Shown here: positions 13,094 to 23,916 of the stretch, piece by piece
How the letters are laid out: each line of letters begins with the position of its first letter
Numbering within the stretch: the first letter of the stretch is position 1
Assembly (NCBI GenBank): GCA_947561395.2
Contig: OX387184.1
Location: 5,084,001-5,148,000, forward strand
DNA from: Buxus sempervirens
Lineage: Eukaryota; Streptophyta; Magnoliopsida; Buxales; Buxaceae
Direction of reading: 5' to 3'
Length of the DNA stretch: 64,000 bases
The notes under the pieces: model-generated
Databases searched by the model: none
What the model was told of the DNA's origin: nothing
The model's input: the letters and a program-made list of their open reading frames with translations, nothing else
Position numbers and translations under genes: made by a program

Positions 13094-13560
13094 TTGCAAA
13101 CGCTTCCATGATGCATCAAGCTCTGAACTTCACCCTAAGAGGACAATTGGGATGGCAAACTTTCTTCTGGCTGTTCATATATTATGCTCTTCTTACAGAA
13201 ACAATATCTAGCAAGTTCGTCTGGCTGAATGGAGGGTAAGCTTCGCAAATTAAGGGTAGATATTGGAATAACCATTTTATATTTTTATATAGCAAAATCT
13301 TTTGCATGCTTGTTAGGTTGCTGCTTGGGAATCAGCGACATCACAATACTTGTATGTGGGCTCATGCTCCAGGTACTCGCGGTATATTTTTTATAATTGG
13401 ACGATGTGGGATCTGTAAGGGACTTGAGAATACACTGACGTGGCTCGAGATTGAGCTCAATGTTATCACTACCAAGCTCAGTGTTAGCCTGAAAATGAAA
13501 GCTTAATTAAGTTAACAAGCTTGTGCCAAGATTCAGTGCGCCTTACTATAAAACTGTACT
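13094..13560 (+). other. CLPP6 3' flank, probable 3' UTR
   Basis: The sequence directly follows the TGA at 13091-13093. No AATAAA is seen near, so the transcript end cannot be placed. Possible short frames here show no family resemblance. Confidence 0.4.
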
Positions 13561-13902
13561 TCTAAAATATCTCTAGAACGTCTGTAAACTGTAAATGTCA
13601 TGTGGTTTTAGGTTCTGGCTCGTTTAAAATGTATTTTTGACGATTTGTGTTTTCACAAGTTTTTCAGCCTAGATTATTTGTGTCTTTTTTGGGGTATTGA
13701 CTTACTGTAAGCATTATTTTCATGATAGGAGGAGACTAAACTGTTTAGTCTAGCCGAACTGCTTACCTGACATCATAGTGGTTTGGTTTGAAGCCGAATT
13801 GACCACAAAATCAGTGAATAAAAACAACTAATTGGTAGATAAACCAGTATAAATTGGCTGAGATGTCAAAAGCCGAGGTGTGAATTGGAATTTTTGGATC
13901 AT

Positions 13903-14070
13903 TTGTAACGACTCAACTTAGCAAGGTATTATCGGTTTTAGGTCTAAACCCGTACGGTTTTGTCTTCAAAAGGCGCCTAACTAAGATAAGTGCTTTACAT
14001 CGGACATTAATCCGTTTTTGATGTGGGATCAGAATATCACAATCTTTCTTTTATTTTTATGTTTCAATCT
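13903..14070 (+). mobile_element. TRIM-like LTR remnant
   Basis: It begins TGTAACGACTCAAC and contains a GGTATTATCGGTTTTAGGT-type block and TTTGATGTGGGATCA followed by TCACAATC. This order of motifs is typical of small plant LTRs of the TRIM class (TGTAACGACCC...GATGTGGGA...TCACAA). I cannot see a second LTR or a target-site duplication, so it may be a fragment. Confidence 0.5.
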
Positions 14071-14606
14071 CTTTTTCATTTTCGTGTTTTTTTCCTTGCT
14101 ATGAATGCCAATGAGTCTCCTTATTCGTGGTTTGAACTGCTGATATAATCGAGTAGACCGTCACTATTTCCGGGTTGCAAAGCGTTGTCTAAAAGACTAA
14201 AACCTAGTCGATCCGAAACAAGGACTACGTGTTTATTACCGTGATTATATGGGAGGGGATTAGGGGGCAAGCGAGATGCAAATCCCGGTGTCTAAGACTC
14301 ATTCAGCTGATGATTTAGCAGATCACTAGTGTGCATGGTCATCCAGGACCTCTGGGTTCTTTCCTTGGATGTGCAAGCTGATCCTTCAATAAAATTTCAA
14401 TTCAACAAATTGTCTTATTTACAACTTTAGATGCAGACAGGTTAAAATTTCTATTGAGACATATAGCAAGGAAGCATAGATCTCAAACGCAAGTAAACTT
14501 GTGCTTTGATTGTTTTAAACGCTCGATACATGCGAATAATTGTTTTAATTGTATTGTGTTCTTTGAGTTACTAATATTATAATAAATCGAAGAGCTTACA
14601 ACAATA
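14071..14606. other. Intergenic, nothing recognised
   Basis: Moderately AT-rich sequence between the TRIM-like piece and the tRNA gene. It has no open frame with family resemblance and no repeat structure that I can see. Confidence 0.5.
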
Positions 14607-14680
14607 GCTTTCATAGCTCAGTTGGCTAGAGCACCCGTTTAGTAAGCGGGAGGTCTTGAGTTCAATTCTCAATGAAAGCA
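14607..14680 (+). tRNA. tRNA-Thr (anticodon AGU)
   Basis: A 74-nt cloverleaf. The acceptor stem is GCTTTCA (14607-14613) pairing with TGAAAGC (14673-14679), with discriminator A at 14680. The D arm is in TAGCTCAGTTGGCTAGAGCA, an intact B-box region is GAGTTCAATTC, and the anticodon loop is TTAGTAA with AGT in the centre, closed by CCCG/CGGG. The AGU anticodon (wobble A becoming inosine) reads Thr ACU/ACC codons. No intron and no encoded CCA. It lies between the convergent CLPP6 and LEW1 genes. The first T run downstream is at about 14702. Confidence 0.95.
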
Positions 14681-15135
14681 AATTTAGCTCAACGTTGTAA
14701 TCCTTTTGCAAACAATTTGTGGCTAGCTAGCTGTATGAAAATTGCCCATTTTTTCAATATATATGAAATGGAAGTCATCCTCACCAAGTACATAATAATC
14801 GGTACTCCGAAGAGTAGAGTTCAAAGACGTATAACTCTAAACTTGCTAAGATATTCATAGAAAAATGAATGGTCAAAATTTCTATAATTTCGTTTTCAGG
14901 ATCTTTATTTATATAACCGTTGGTGGCATAATTGATGGGGGCGAGCAAGGTAAGACTAGATTTTCCTTTTTCCTGTAAAATAATAGATGTTTTAGAGAAG
15001 ATTCTACCAGGCAGAGTACAAAAACTGAGCATCAATTGCTGTCAATCCTATCGACCAACTCTTTTGTGCTCCTTGTGTCAATCTCCTTGAGATGGCGACG
15101 TATCATTGGACACCGGTATTCGCCAAAATCTTTTC

Positions 15136-18100
15136 TCATGTACCTGTTGCACAGAGATTCAGTCAAATAAACTATATAGAAAATATATTCTGTGAGAATT
15201 TTTTTTCTCTCAATAGAAACATCTGTACTTAGCTGCCTGAATCCTTAACAATATCTGATAGAAGTTTTTAGTTTTGAAAAAAAGAGTTCATAATATGACA
15301 ATAAAACTTAGATGGCCTTTCAATAAACCGTACTATACGAGGATAGAGGTAACTGTACACTCATATTCAAGGGAAGCTATCATTATTGACCACTTACCAT
15401 AGTTTTGGTGGACCATTGTGAACCTGTGAATTGCCTTTAGCAGGGAACCATATTTCATGGATTTTAGTGGTCCCATATGTCTGAAACAAAATTAAAAAGA
15501 TCATATTATGCAGTTGGCAGAAAGAAATTTATGAAAAACAGTTGGGAACTTCTCAACAAAGCATTGCTTTCCAAAAGGATGAAAGTGAAAGGGAATAAAA
15601 CATTAATAAGACAATCTGAGAAAACATTATTAGGTAAGACAAAAAGAGGAAAAGATGAGCAATGGATAAACTACTAGGTTTGCTAATTTCTTTGCCGTTG
15701 GGATTGTGAGGCTGATGTTTAGAACTAACTATATCTGAAGATAGGGTCAGTCAATCAGGATGAATGATTCAATAGAGGAAAAGGCGAGAAATGGAATAGC
15801 TGCTTCGATTTTTGAATTTTATTTGCCCCAGGGATGAGCTCGATATTTAGATCTGACTCAATTAAAGATATAGGTCAGTCAACCCGACTGTATGATTAAA
15901 TTGACCTTCATCAAGTGTTAAATATAAACTCAGTATTCAGTATCTAATAATCAAGGTTCATATTTTGTTTATTTCTCTGCCACAAGGATGAGCTCATTAT
16001 TTAGAAGTGACTTGATTGAAGATATAGGCTCAGTCAACCTGACTGAATGATTCAAATGAACCTTCATCAAGCGTTAAATATAAACCCAGCATTTAGTATC
16101 TAAAAATAAAAAAAACATAAATACAAGATGACTTTGGTGCATCAAGAAACAAATGACATAAAAACATAAGGTACTTCGGGGAATTATAAAACTGTAGAAT
16201 GCCTGATTAAGTGTGAGAAACAGTTTCAATGAAAAGAACCTATATCAAAAGATTCAAGTTTGTGAGTTAATCAGACAAGTCAATTGAGTATTCATGAATC
16301 TCAATTAACATCAAGTTCTGTCAAATTGATTAAAACTAAGCTGATTCTCATGATGCAAAAAGAGAATTGCAATAAGCTCCCCTGGATGGTAAGCTAGGTT
16401 TGTGAGATGACTCATATTCTCATCAGATTTGAGATGACAAATTTTTTTCGGAACACATCTTAAAAAAGCTTGATCAATATTAAAATCTCTAAGCTAATAG
16501 GTTAGTTTGAGACAACTCATATACTCATCAGATTTGAACTGTGTAATGTCCCTGTACACACACCAGACAGCTGCCAAAAAATCATCAAATCTTTTCTTAA
16601 TGAAGAGTCTTAAGCCAAAATTTAGCCAAAGCTCCAGTGGCAATTGGTTTAGTTTGATCCTAAAAATTCAATTATGAGAAAATTATCACTCCCTTACGAT
16701 ATGGATAAAACTCGTAGGAGGGAAAAAATTACTTTTCTAAGCATGCCGTTGAGATAGAACACTCACACAATTTCTGTGTATCGGATTCTCCATGCAGGGT
16801 AACCAAGGTGGCATCTTACAGGTCCATAAATTAAGAGAAGATTAGGTTCTGGCCCTCCACAACCTTATGTGACATGAGCATCAAGCCATCAATTTTAAAA
16901 ATTTAGATGCAGAAGTTTCATACAGAGATAATTGTATAAGCCATTGAAGGGATTGAACAGGAAGACAAACCAGTGCCTTTCAATGCCTTTGTCATGTTGG
17001 GTTCTGTAAAGAGTTTCTCTTCACAATCTGCACGGAAAGTACTGGATTTCAAATATTTTGAACAGAAAAAGTTGGCTGCTTTAGCTACCCCTTCTCTCAC
17101 ATCAGAAGATGAAACAAACTCCAAAGTCCTTTGGTTTGGGTCGAGAGACAACTTGTCACCATTAGCTTCCTGTTTAAAGTTTATAAGAAAAAGGAAAAAA
17201 CAGAAAATCAAAACCCCCATGAAAGATACTGGTGACTTATCATATTTTGAAGAAAGAAAAATTCTCATCTCTCGGCATAAAAAATTTGAACTAGAGACTT
17301 GGTAAGGTGAACTGTCAGGTAGGCTCCTAGAACCATACACAAATACATGCATCTATGTAAAGACAAACTATACAAGACAACAAAAAGGTTTGTTATGACG
17401 TGCATAGCAAAATATTGGATAAGTTTGTTGCATGATTGCTTCTAAACAATAGGGCATATCAGGCTCAGATGTTGCATGACTACTTTTTTAATTTTATTTT
17501 TCTCACCAAGAAGTTAACATCTTAAATAGAATATGTACCCATGTCAATGTAGTTCAGGAATTAAAACCAACACATTCATTTGATAAGAAAAGCTAAAATG
17601 AGGATGCTAAATTAGCTATGTGGAATGATTAAAAAAGATAAGAAACAAAGTTATCAGAGAGTTTAAAAGTAAGCTTAATAAGAGATAAAATAGAGCAGTT
17701 TGAGATAGTTAAAAGAAAAATGGAGACTTAGGGAGTCAGCTATGAGAATCTGTAAGATGGTGTAAAAATAACTAAAAAGACTAGTTGAACAAAGCTTGAA
17801 TGTAATTTGTCCAGAAATGCTTTAAAGTGTAATCTGATTGAACATAGAAATTTGGCCAGATTTAGACAAACACGTGTGCATAGACACATGCACATGCCCA
17901 CACCCACAACTACATGTACATACTCTGTTCTGACTGTCAATTAACTCGAGGAATATCATGTCATCGTTTGCAGCTTATGTAGAAGCTGTTCTCTAATGTG
18001 CTTTTTCAGTTCAGACTTAGGTCTTGGGGTGGGTTGGACAACAGGTACTGTTTTCCAACCTTTGCTATTTTGTGGGCCACATAGGAAGAGAAACCTGCAG

Positions 18101-21100
18101 GTACTTGAGGAACATGTCTTGAAAGCTCCACCATCATTGATGGTCATGATTATGATGGCCTATTGGCTTGTAATTTAGAAGACTTTGTAGGCTTTATGAC
18201 AAAGTGAAGAGACTGTCCAATCTTGAGATCCTTTGAATGGCCTGGAAGCTCCTTCGAGTGGTTAGTTGAATATTGAATGACACTTACTAGGGAAACTGGG
18301 ATGGCTGGAGATCAGTTGTATGTTCAAGGATCATGAAGGACCTCTATCATTCGTGCCTTGTCAAATCATACAGGGAAAGTAGAATGCTGTCTAGGCCAAA
18401 ATGATTGCCCTTGTGATGGGTCTTAGAGAGATGAAGTCCTAAGGTTTTTCCAACCTTATTATGAACGGCAATTCTTTCACAATTATCAATTAAATTATTC
18501 AGTCTAGTATTTCTTTAAGAGATTTATTACACAGTTCTTTTAACTAGATCTTTGGAATTGTTCAGAGTATTTTAATAAAAAATCTTACTTTGTTGGTAGG
18601 GTGAATTTAATCTTACTCGCTTAAGTGTGCTTGTGTCTGTGTGTGTAGTGAAAGGAAGATAGTCCCAAATAGGAAATGCATTCCCACTCATATGTATTTG
18701 CTAGTATGAGGGACACGAAAGGCAAGAGACAACAGAACCAAAAAAAGAACAAGAATATGGACCAATTACCACCCTCATGGTAGGCAAAAAATATAAGAAA
18801 AGCAAGACAATAATATGTTTTGCCATTGCGATGGGAAACCAAGGTACGCTGCTCATGTCTGCAGATGCCAAAAACATCAACCTATTGTACAGGCTAATGT
18901 GACCGAAAAGCCTTTCGTGGCTATGATTACGGAGGTTAATTTCATTCATTTCAGTAAAAGGTGGTGGATTGATAGTCACCCCTAGGCACGTTTACTTTAA
19001 TAAAAAGTGCTTCAAGTTTTATTCTCCAATGGAGAAGGAAAAATAGTGCTACTTGGAGACTGTCACACCACTGTTGTTCTAGGCTCTGGTGATGTGGGGC
19101 TGAAATTTACCTGGATGTATACGAACTTTGAAAGATATTCTTCACAAACCAAAGATAAGGAAAAATTTGATTTCTGGGTTTAGATAGACCATAGATTCTG
19201 ACCAATACGTAATCACCAAACCTAAGGTATTCGTTCTGAAGGGCTACGCTTATCATAACATTTTTGAACTTCATGTTGAAAATTTGAATAAACATTCTAG
19301 TTCTTCTATTTATATGTTTTCTTCTTTGAATGTATAACATGGTTGTTTATGTCACATTAATAGTAAATATGTTAAAAGTATAAGTGATTTAGATTTAACA
19401 ATTAAATTAGAAAAATGACATATTCAACAAATGTGAATCTTGTCCTACGGCTAAGATCACTAGAATCTAGAAAGACTTTTAGAAGTGTTGAAAAAAACAC
19501 ATAATTATTGAAATTTGTTTACTTTGATATATGTGAATAGGATGGTATTTTGCCTAGAGGTGGACAAAGATATTTCATCTCTTTTTTAGATGATTATTGC
19601 ATGTATACTTGCATTTATTTGAGAAGTGATACATTTAATATGTTTAAAATGTTAAGCTAGAGGTTGAAAAATCAACACAATGAGAAAATAAAGAGGTTAA
19701 GAAGTAACATAGGAAGAAAGTACGAACCTGTAAGATTTTAACTCTTTTGATAAATCCTTAGAAACAATACATGAGAAGCCTCCTCCATATTCTTAATCCT
19801 CAAATGAAGTGGTTGAATGTAAAAACAGATCCTTTGTGGAGTCATCTAATGCTATGTTACTGAGTTTTGGTGCTTCCTCTAATCTATACGGTGAAGCAAT
19901 TTTGATCGCCAGTTAAATTTTTAACCAAGTACCTCACAAGTAGAAAAAAATAACACTATTTCAGTTGTGTCAAAAGCCTAACTCAAGTTATCTTAAGCAC
20001 TGGAGGTGTTAGACTTATATAAAATTAATAGATTACAAAATGCCTAAATTAAGAAATAGAACCACAATATGTGCATTCATTGCTATGCTCAAACTAGTAA
20101 AGCTTGTAGGCCATTTGCACTTCAAAATAATGTGGTAATTGAAGCTACTGATGATAAATATTTTGAAGATAAATTTTACTTCAAGCCCAGAAATATTAGG
20201 GCTTTGAGCCTTAAAAAATTACTGAACTTTCTTTATCTAGACCTAGAGATGATAATGATGAAGTGGAACTTGGTAAGAGTAAAAGGGAAAAAATTGCTAA
20301 GGACTTTGAATCTGACTCCTAAATCTATAATGAAGGAGATACTAAATCCTTAGATGATACTCTCTCTTCTCTAGATGCTGAATTTTAGAAAGAAGACGTT
20401 AATGACGAGATCAATTCTTGTATATTTAATCAAACTTGGAAATTGGTTAAGTTACCCCTTGGATGCAAAACCATTGGATGTAAATGGATTTTAAGAAAGA
20501 AACTCAAACTTGATAGTACTGTTATATTAAAAGCCAACTTGTTGTTGAGGGCCACCAAAAAAAAAAAAAAAAGCAAGAAATATATTTCCTTGATACTTAC
20601 TCTCGTATTACCCATATAACATCAATTAGAGTTTTGATTGCTGTTGCATTAATTTAAATTTATCAAATGAGTGTTAAAACAGTCTCCAAAATAATGGCAT
20701 GAAATATTTGATCAATTTCAAATAGCCAAGTAGAAGCACAAGATATTACCTCCCATAACCTTGTACTGCCCAATTTTTCCAAAATGATTTCCTTTGATTC
20801 CTTAAGGATTCCTGTATTAAAAAGAAAAAAGGGTATAAGAATATGACGCTTTAAGGCACCTCAAAATAGAAACAAAATTAGTACAGCACTAATCAACATT
20901 TAGATTTTTATTAATGCATCCTTATCCTTACCATCTCTATCATAGAGGCAGAAATGCTTCACTCCAATATTTGATAACCAGTGCACAAGCTCAATAACTC
21001 TTGAAGTGCAGTGAACTTCTTCACAGTCTATCACGATGGCTAGATATTGCAGGTTTCTTAAATCCAGAGATTTGTACTTCCTCAAAAATCCAGAAGATAT

Positions 21101-22557
21101 AAGACCACTTTGTATCAAATGTGATATACCCAGCACAAAAAGCCACATGGAGACCACCAGATGTACAGAATTCCATAACAGTCGAAGAGTTAACTTGGAA
21201 ATCTGACTCACAAAGGAACTCTGCACAAAACAGAGCTAAATAAGCCTATAATTCAGATTTTTGAATAATTATAAAAGGCCTATTTCTAGGCCATGTTCAT
21301 TAATGTATTTTCTGCATCATCTTTGCATTTTTTTGGTGGCCATGTTCCATGCCCAGTCTGAGTTTGACATGTTGTGAAGTTTTTGGGCCAATACTCTGAA
21401 AATAGAGACAATTATTTTCAACCCAGAAAGAATTCAGGCAATTAATTGACAAAATAACAGCATATAACATGGTTGCATTAAAAAAGTAGCGCTGCAAGAT
21501 ATTTCAGAGTTTTTCTAACACTCTGATCACATATGTGGAATATATTTAGAATGTTAATGTGCACCCCAGAAGAATGTTTAAACTATAGTTTGATACAGAT
21601 AGAGATGGCCCAACCAAACAGTATTTGATTGAATCAGTCAAAGATATGCAACCAGTACATATCTGTTGATACACAAAAGGGCCTTTCCTACCACCCAATC
21701 TCTCAGACTGATTAAGTCCATCAACAGATCCATATAGGTATAGGAGCTGACCAATACAATAATTGATGTTGTTACTTTAAACCCTGCTCATAAGATTGCA
21801 GTATGAAGAATTTGAAACATCACAATAATAGGATCATAGATGCTTAGACATAATAAAAGACACTGAAGTTCGATCGTAGAAAATATGACAAGGTAAAAAA
21901 CTTACATTTGCAATTGAACTAGACAGCTTCTGAATTTTGTCTCTTAAACAAATAAATCTGCAGAACAATAAAAAGATTTATCAACTTTATAAAAACCAAA
22001 AATGGATTGAAATTACCTACAACAAACTCTCATCTAGTAAAAATTTAATTTTTTGCAGAATTAATTAACGAAATAAAAAATAAAAAATATTTGCAGAGTA
22101 TCATAGAGCAGGCAGGCAGCAGCAGCAGCAATCCAGTAAGTCTCTTATCAATCTCAATCTATAAAATAAATTAATTAAAATGAAATAAGATAGAGGGGAT
22201 TAGCATCTAACATTTATTCTGACAGTTGGGTTTCCAAAGTTAAGTGTCGGATCCGGGTTTTGCCTTTGTCTGATAACAAACTTACCTAAGCACAAAATTC
22301 TTACAAAAGCAGTTTTATTTAGTTAGGTTTGATTTTTGACAGCCAACCCAGATAAAATCTGTGCAAACGGAAAATTTACAGCACGTAGAAATCAAACAGA
22401 GAAATAAAAAGTTCAGAAAGAAACCCCAGCAGACATAAATTGAACTGGAAGAGAACGAAATAGAACAGAAATAAATTCAAACAGAAGAACCTGAAAGAAA
22501 TCGGTGTTAAAAGTGTGTTTACCTTTCTCCAAGTGGCCATTCTTTTGCTTCTGTCAT
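15136..22557 (-). CDS. LEW1: cis-Prenyltransferase accessory subunit, NgBR/NUS1 family (LEW1)
   Basis: Eight coding exons in transcript order: 22557-22523, 21957-21906, 21220-20932, 20811-20750, 17169-16971, 16863-16767, 15480-15398, 15143-15136. They total 825 nt (274 residues), all with GT-AG junctions and compatible phases. A hydrophobic helix lies at about residues 43-65 (LLWNSVHLVVSMWLFVL). A degenerate undecaprenyl-diphosphate-synthase fold follows, with YLAIVIDCEE, SNIGVKHFCLYDRDG and the strongly family-typical YGPVRCHLGYPAWRIRYTEI (225-244). This is the non-catalytic partner that forms dehydrodolichyl-diphosphate synthase with a cis-prenyltransferase at the ER, supplying dolichol for glycosylation. 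The protein ends NYGT; the last exon codes only GT and the stop. The Arabidopsis orthologue, as I recall, is LEW1, next to CLPP6. A minus-strand AATAAA is at 14904-14909, about 230 nt after the stop. Intron 4 (3.6 kb) hosts a copia fragment. Confidence 0.92.
15703..16112. repeat. Tandem repeat in LEW1 intron 6
   Basis: Three degenerate units start near 15706, 15834 and 15988. Each contains GATGAGCTC or a variant, then TTAGA..TGACT, GATATAGG, TCAGTCAAC and GACTGAATGATTCAA. The last two also share CTTCATCAAG(T/C)GTTAAATATAAAC. The period is about 130-155 bp. They lie wholly inside the intron. Confidence 0.7.
16380..16545. repeat. Short direct duplication in LEW1 intron 6
   Basis: GACTCATATTCTCATCAGA at about 16409 recurs with few changes (CAACTCATATACTCATCAGA) at about 16513. 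The copies are about 105 bp apart. Confidence 0.5.
17170..18640. other. LEW1 intron 4, 3' part
   Basis: Intronic sequence between exon 5 and the embedded copia fragment. A few short frames exist but none shows a recognisable domain. Confidence 0.6.
18650..20580 (+). pseudogene. Decayed Ty1-copia gag-pol fragment in LEW1 intron 4
   Basis: Broken plus-strand frames show the copia domains in order. These are a nucleocapsid-like HCDGKPRYAAHVCRC (18810-18870), protease-like RWWIDS (about 18960), LGSGDVGLKFT and LK.ILHKPKIRKNLISGF before the integrase (19080-19180), integrase GGQRYFISFLDDYCMYTC (19560-19620), GEAILIAS (19890), and reverse transcriptase onset TWKLVKLPLGCKTIGCKWI (20430-20490). An A(15) run at about 20558-20572 marks the end. 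Many stops and frameshifts show an old, dead copy. No LTRs were recognised. It is antisense to LEW1. Confidence 0.85.
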
Positions 22558-23280
22558 TGTTATGTGGAAATCTGATCCGTGTGAATCGATGCCGGCTTTT
22601 GAGTTTCACGCGCCAACTAGACCTTCTCTCCTCAGTCTATCAGCTTTGTAGAGAACGGTCACAACGTTCGCATAATACTACGCGACAAAAGTAAAATTTA
22701 TACGCCACCAACCAAACATCGTTGACAAAGAAAAGATTAACCTACCAAAAAAAAAGAAAAGATTAAAATTATCGTGACATACAGTGTTCTAATATGTTTT
22801 AGTTGCTCTCGTAATTATTCTTTTCCTTCAACTATGTCTCTAATATGTTTACCAAAAAAAAAAAACTATGTCTCTAATATGGACCATATATTATCTTAAA
22901 CTTTTTATTAAATTATAGTGTATTTAAAAATTTTTTTTTTGAAGACAGTGTGTATTTTAAATTTGATATGTGAAATTCGAATGTATGTATATTAGCTAAT
23001 ATTGACTATATATTAATTTTGAATTTTTTTATTAATTTATACTGAATTTTGAATTTGATTTTATATCTTATGCGTGTGTAATGTGTACCACATATTTGTT
23101 TTAAATCTTTTATTAACTTACATTCCATTCAAATTTGTTTATATATATATATATGGACTATATTTTTTAAGTTTGAATTTGAAACTACTTAAACCGCACA
23201 TGATATGTAGATTACTAATTTTCAAGTGTTATTATCGGCAACTAACACGGTGAGGAGACAATCGGGGACAAACGTTATTT
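22558..23280. other. LEW1 upstream region / intergenic
   Basis: It holds the presumed LEW1 promoter and 5' UTR (reading leftward) and AT-rich sequence with a (TA)6 tract near 23141-23152. No other gene is seen. Confidence 0.5.
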
Positions 23281-23916
23281 AAAAAACAACCCAGAATCTT
23301 TAGAGTTCGATAACAAGGTTACCCTAACGTCTCCCACCAGCCACAGCACCCAGAGATATCCATCTCGTCTGGGCGAGTAACGGAAAAACAGATCACAAAA
23401 GCTTTGCTCCACCATCCCAATGCCATTGCTCCACCGACATCCCAATGCCAGACCTGCTTTTATCTTCAGGCACATAGCTGAAGGATATGTTCACGCAATA
23501 ATGGAATATATATGTTGCTTTGCTAGAAAGAAAAAACAGGAACACAAAATATATTATTTGGTTCACTAGAACGAGCAATAACAGACTTATCATGTTTGCT
23601 TACGCATTGAACATATTCTTACTTGAATCCATCATTGCTCAAAAGGTATAATTTCGACAGCAAATGGCCGAACTTGCTTTTTTCCGACCACGCCAAAATC
23701 AAAAGGGCAGGATGGAAAGTATAATTGTAGCACCGGATGGAAGATTGTGAGTCTCATCTGTAGCTGGTTTGACATTATGACATGATTTAAAACATCTTCC
23801 GTTGCCATTTTGCAAAAACTGGATAGCAGATGAACAATGTTGGTCGGGGATCAACTTAATACGTAAAGGATGAGATTAGCAACAACAACATGCTTCATGT
23901 CATCTCATTGGCTATT
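23281..23916 (-). other. Probable 3' flank of the DUF1195-like gene
   Basis: Sequence downstream of the proposed stop at 23917-23919 on the minus strand. Short minus-strand frames at 23275-23593 show no family resemblance. A 3' UTR is the simplest reading if the distant last exon is right. Confidence 0.35.

Noticed and set aside
16973-17305. A 110-residue plus-strand frame
   Set aside because: It is the antisense of LEW1 exon 5 and its intron.
21221-21226. Start of LEW1 exon 3 as a translation start (GTG at 21226)
   Set aside because: A good acceptor (TTTTGTGCAG) precedes 21220, and two upstream exons fit in phase with an ATG at 22557.
22376-22609. A minus-strand frame overlapping LEW1 exon 1
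   Set aside because: It is out of frame with the eight-exon model, which has consistent phases and a recognisable protein.
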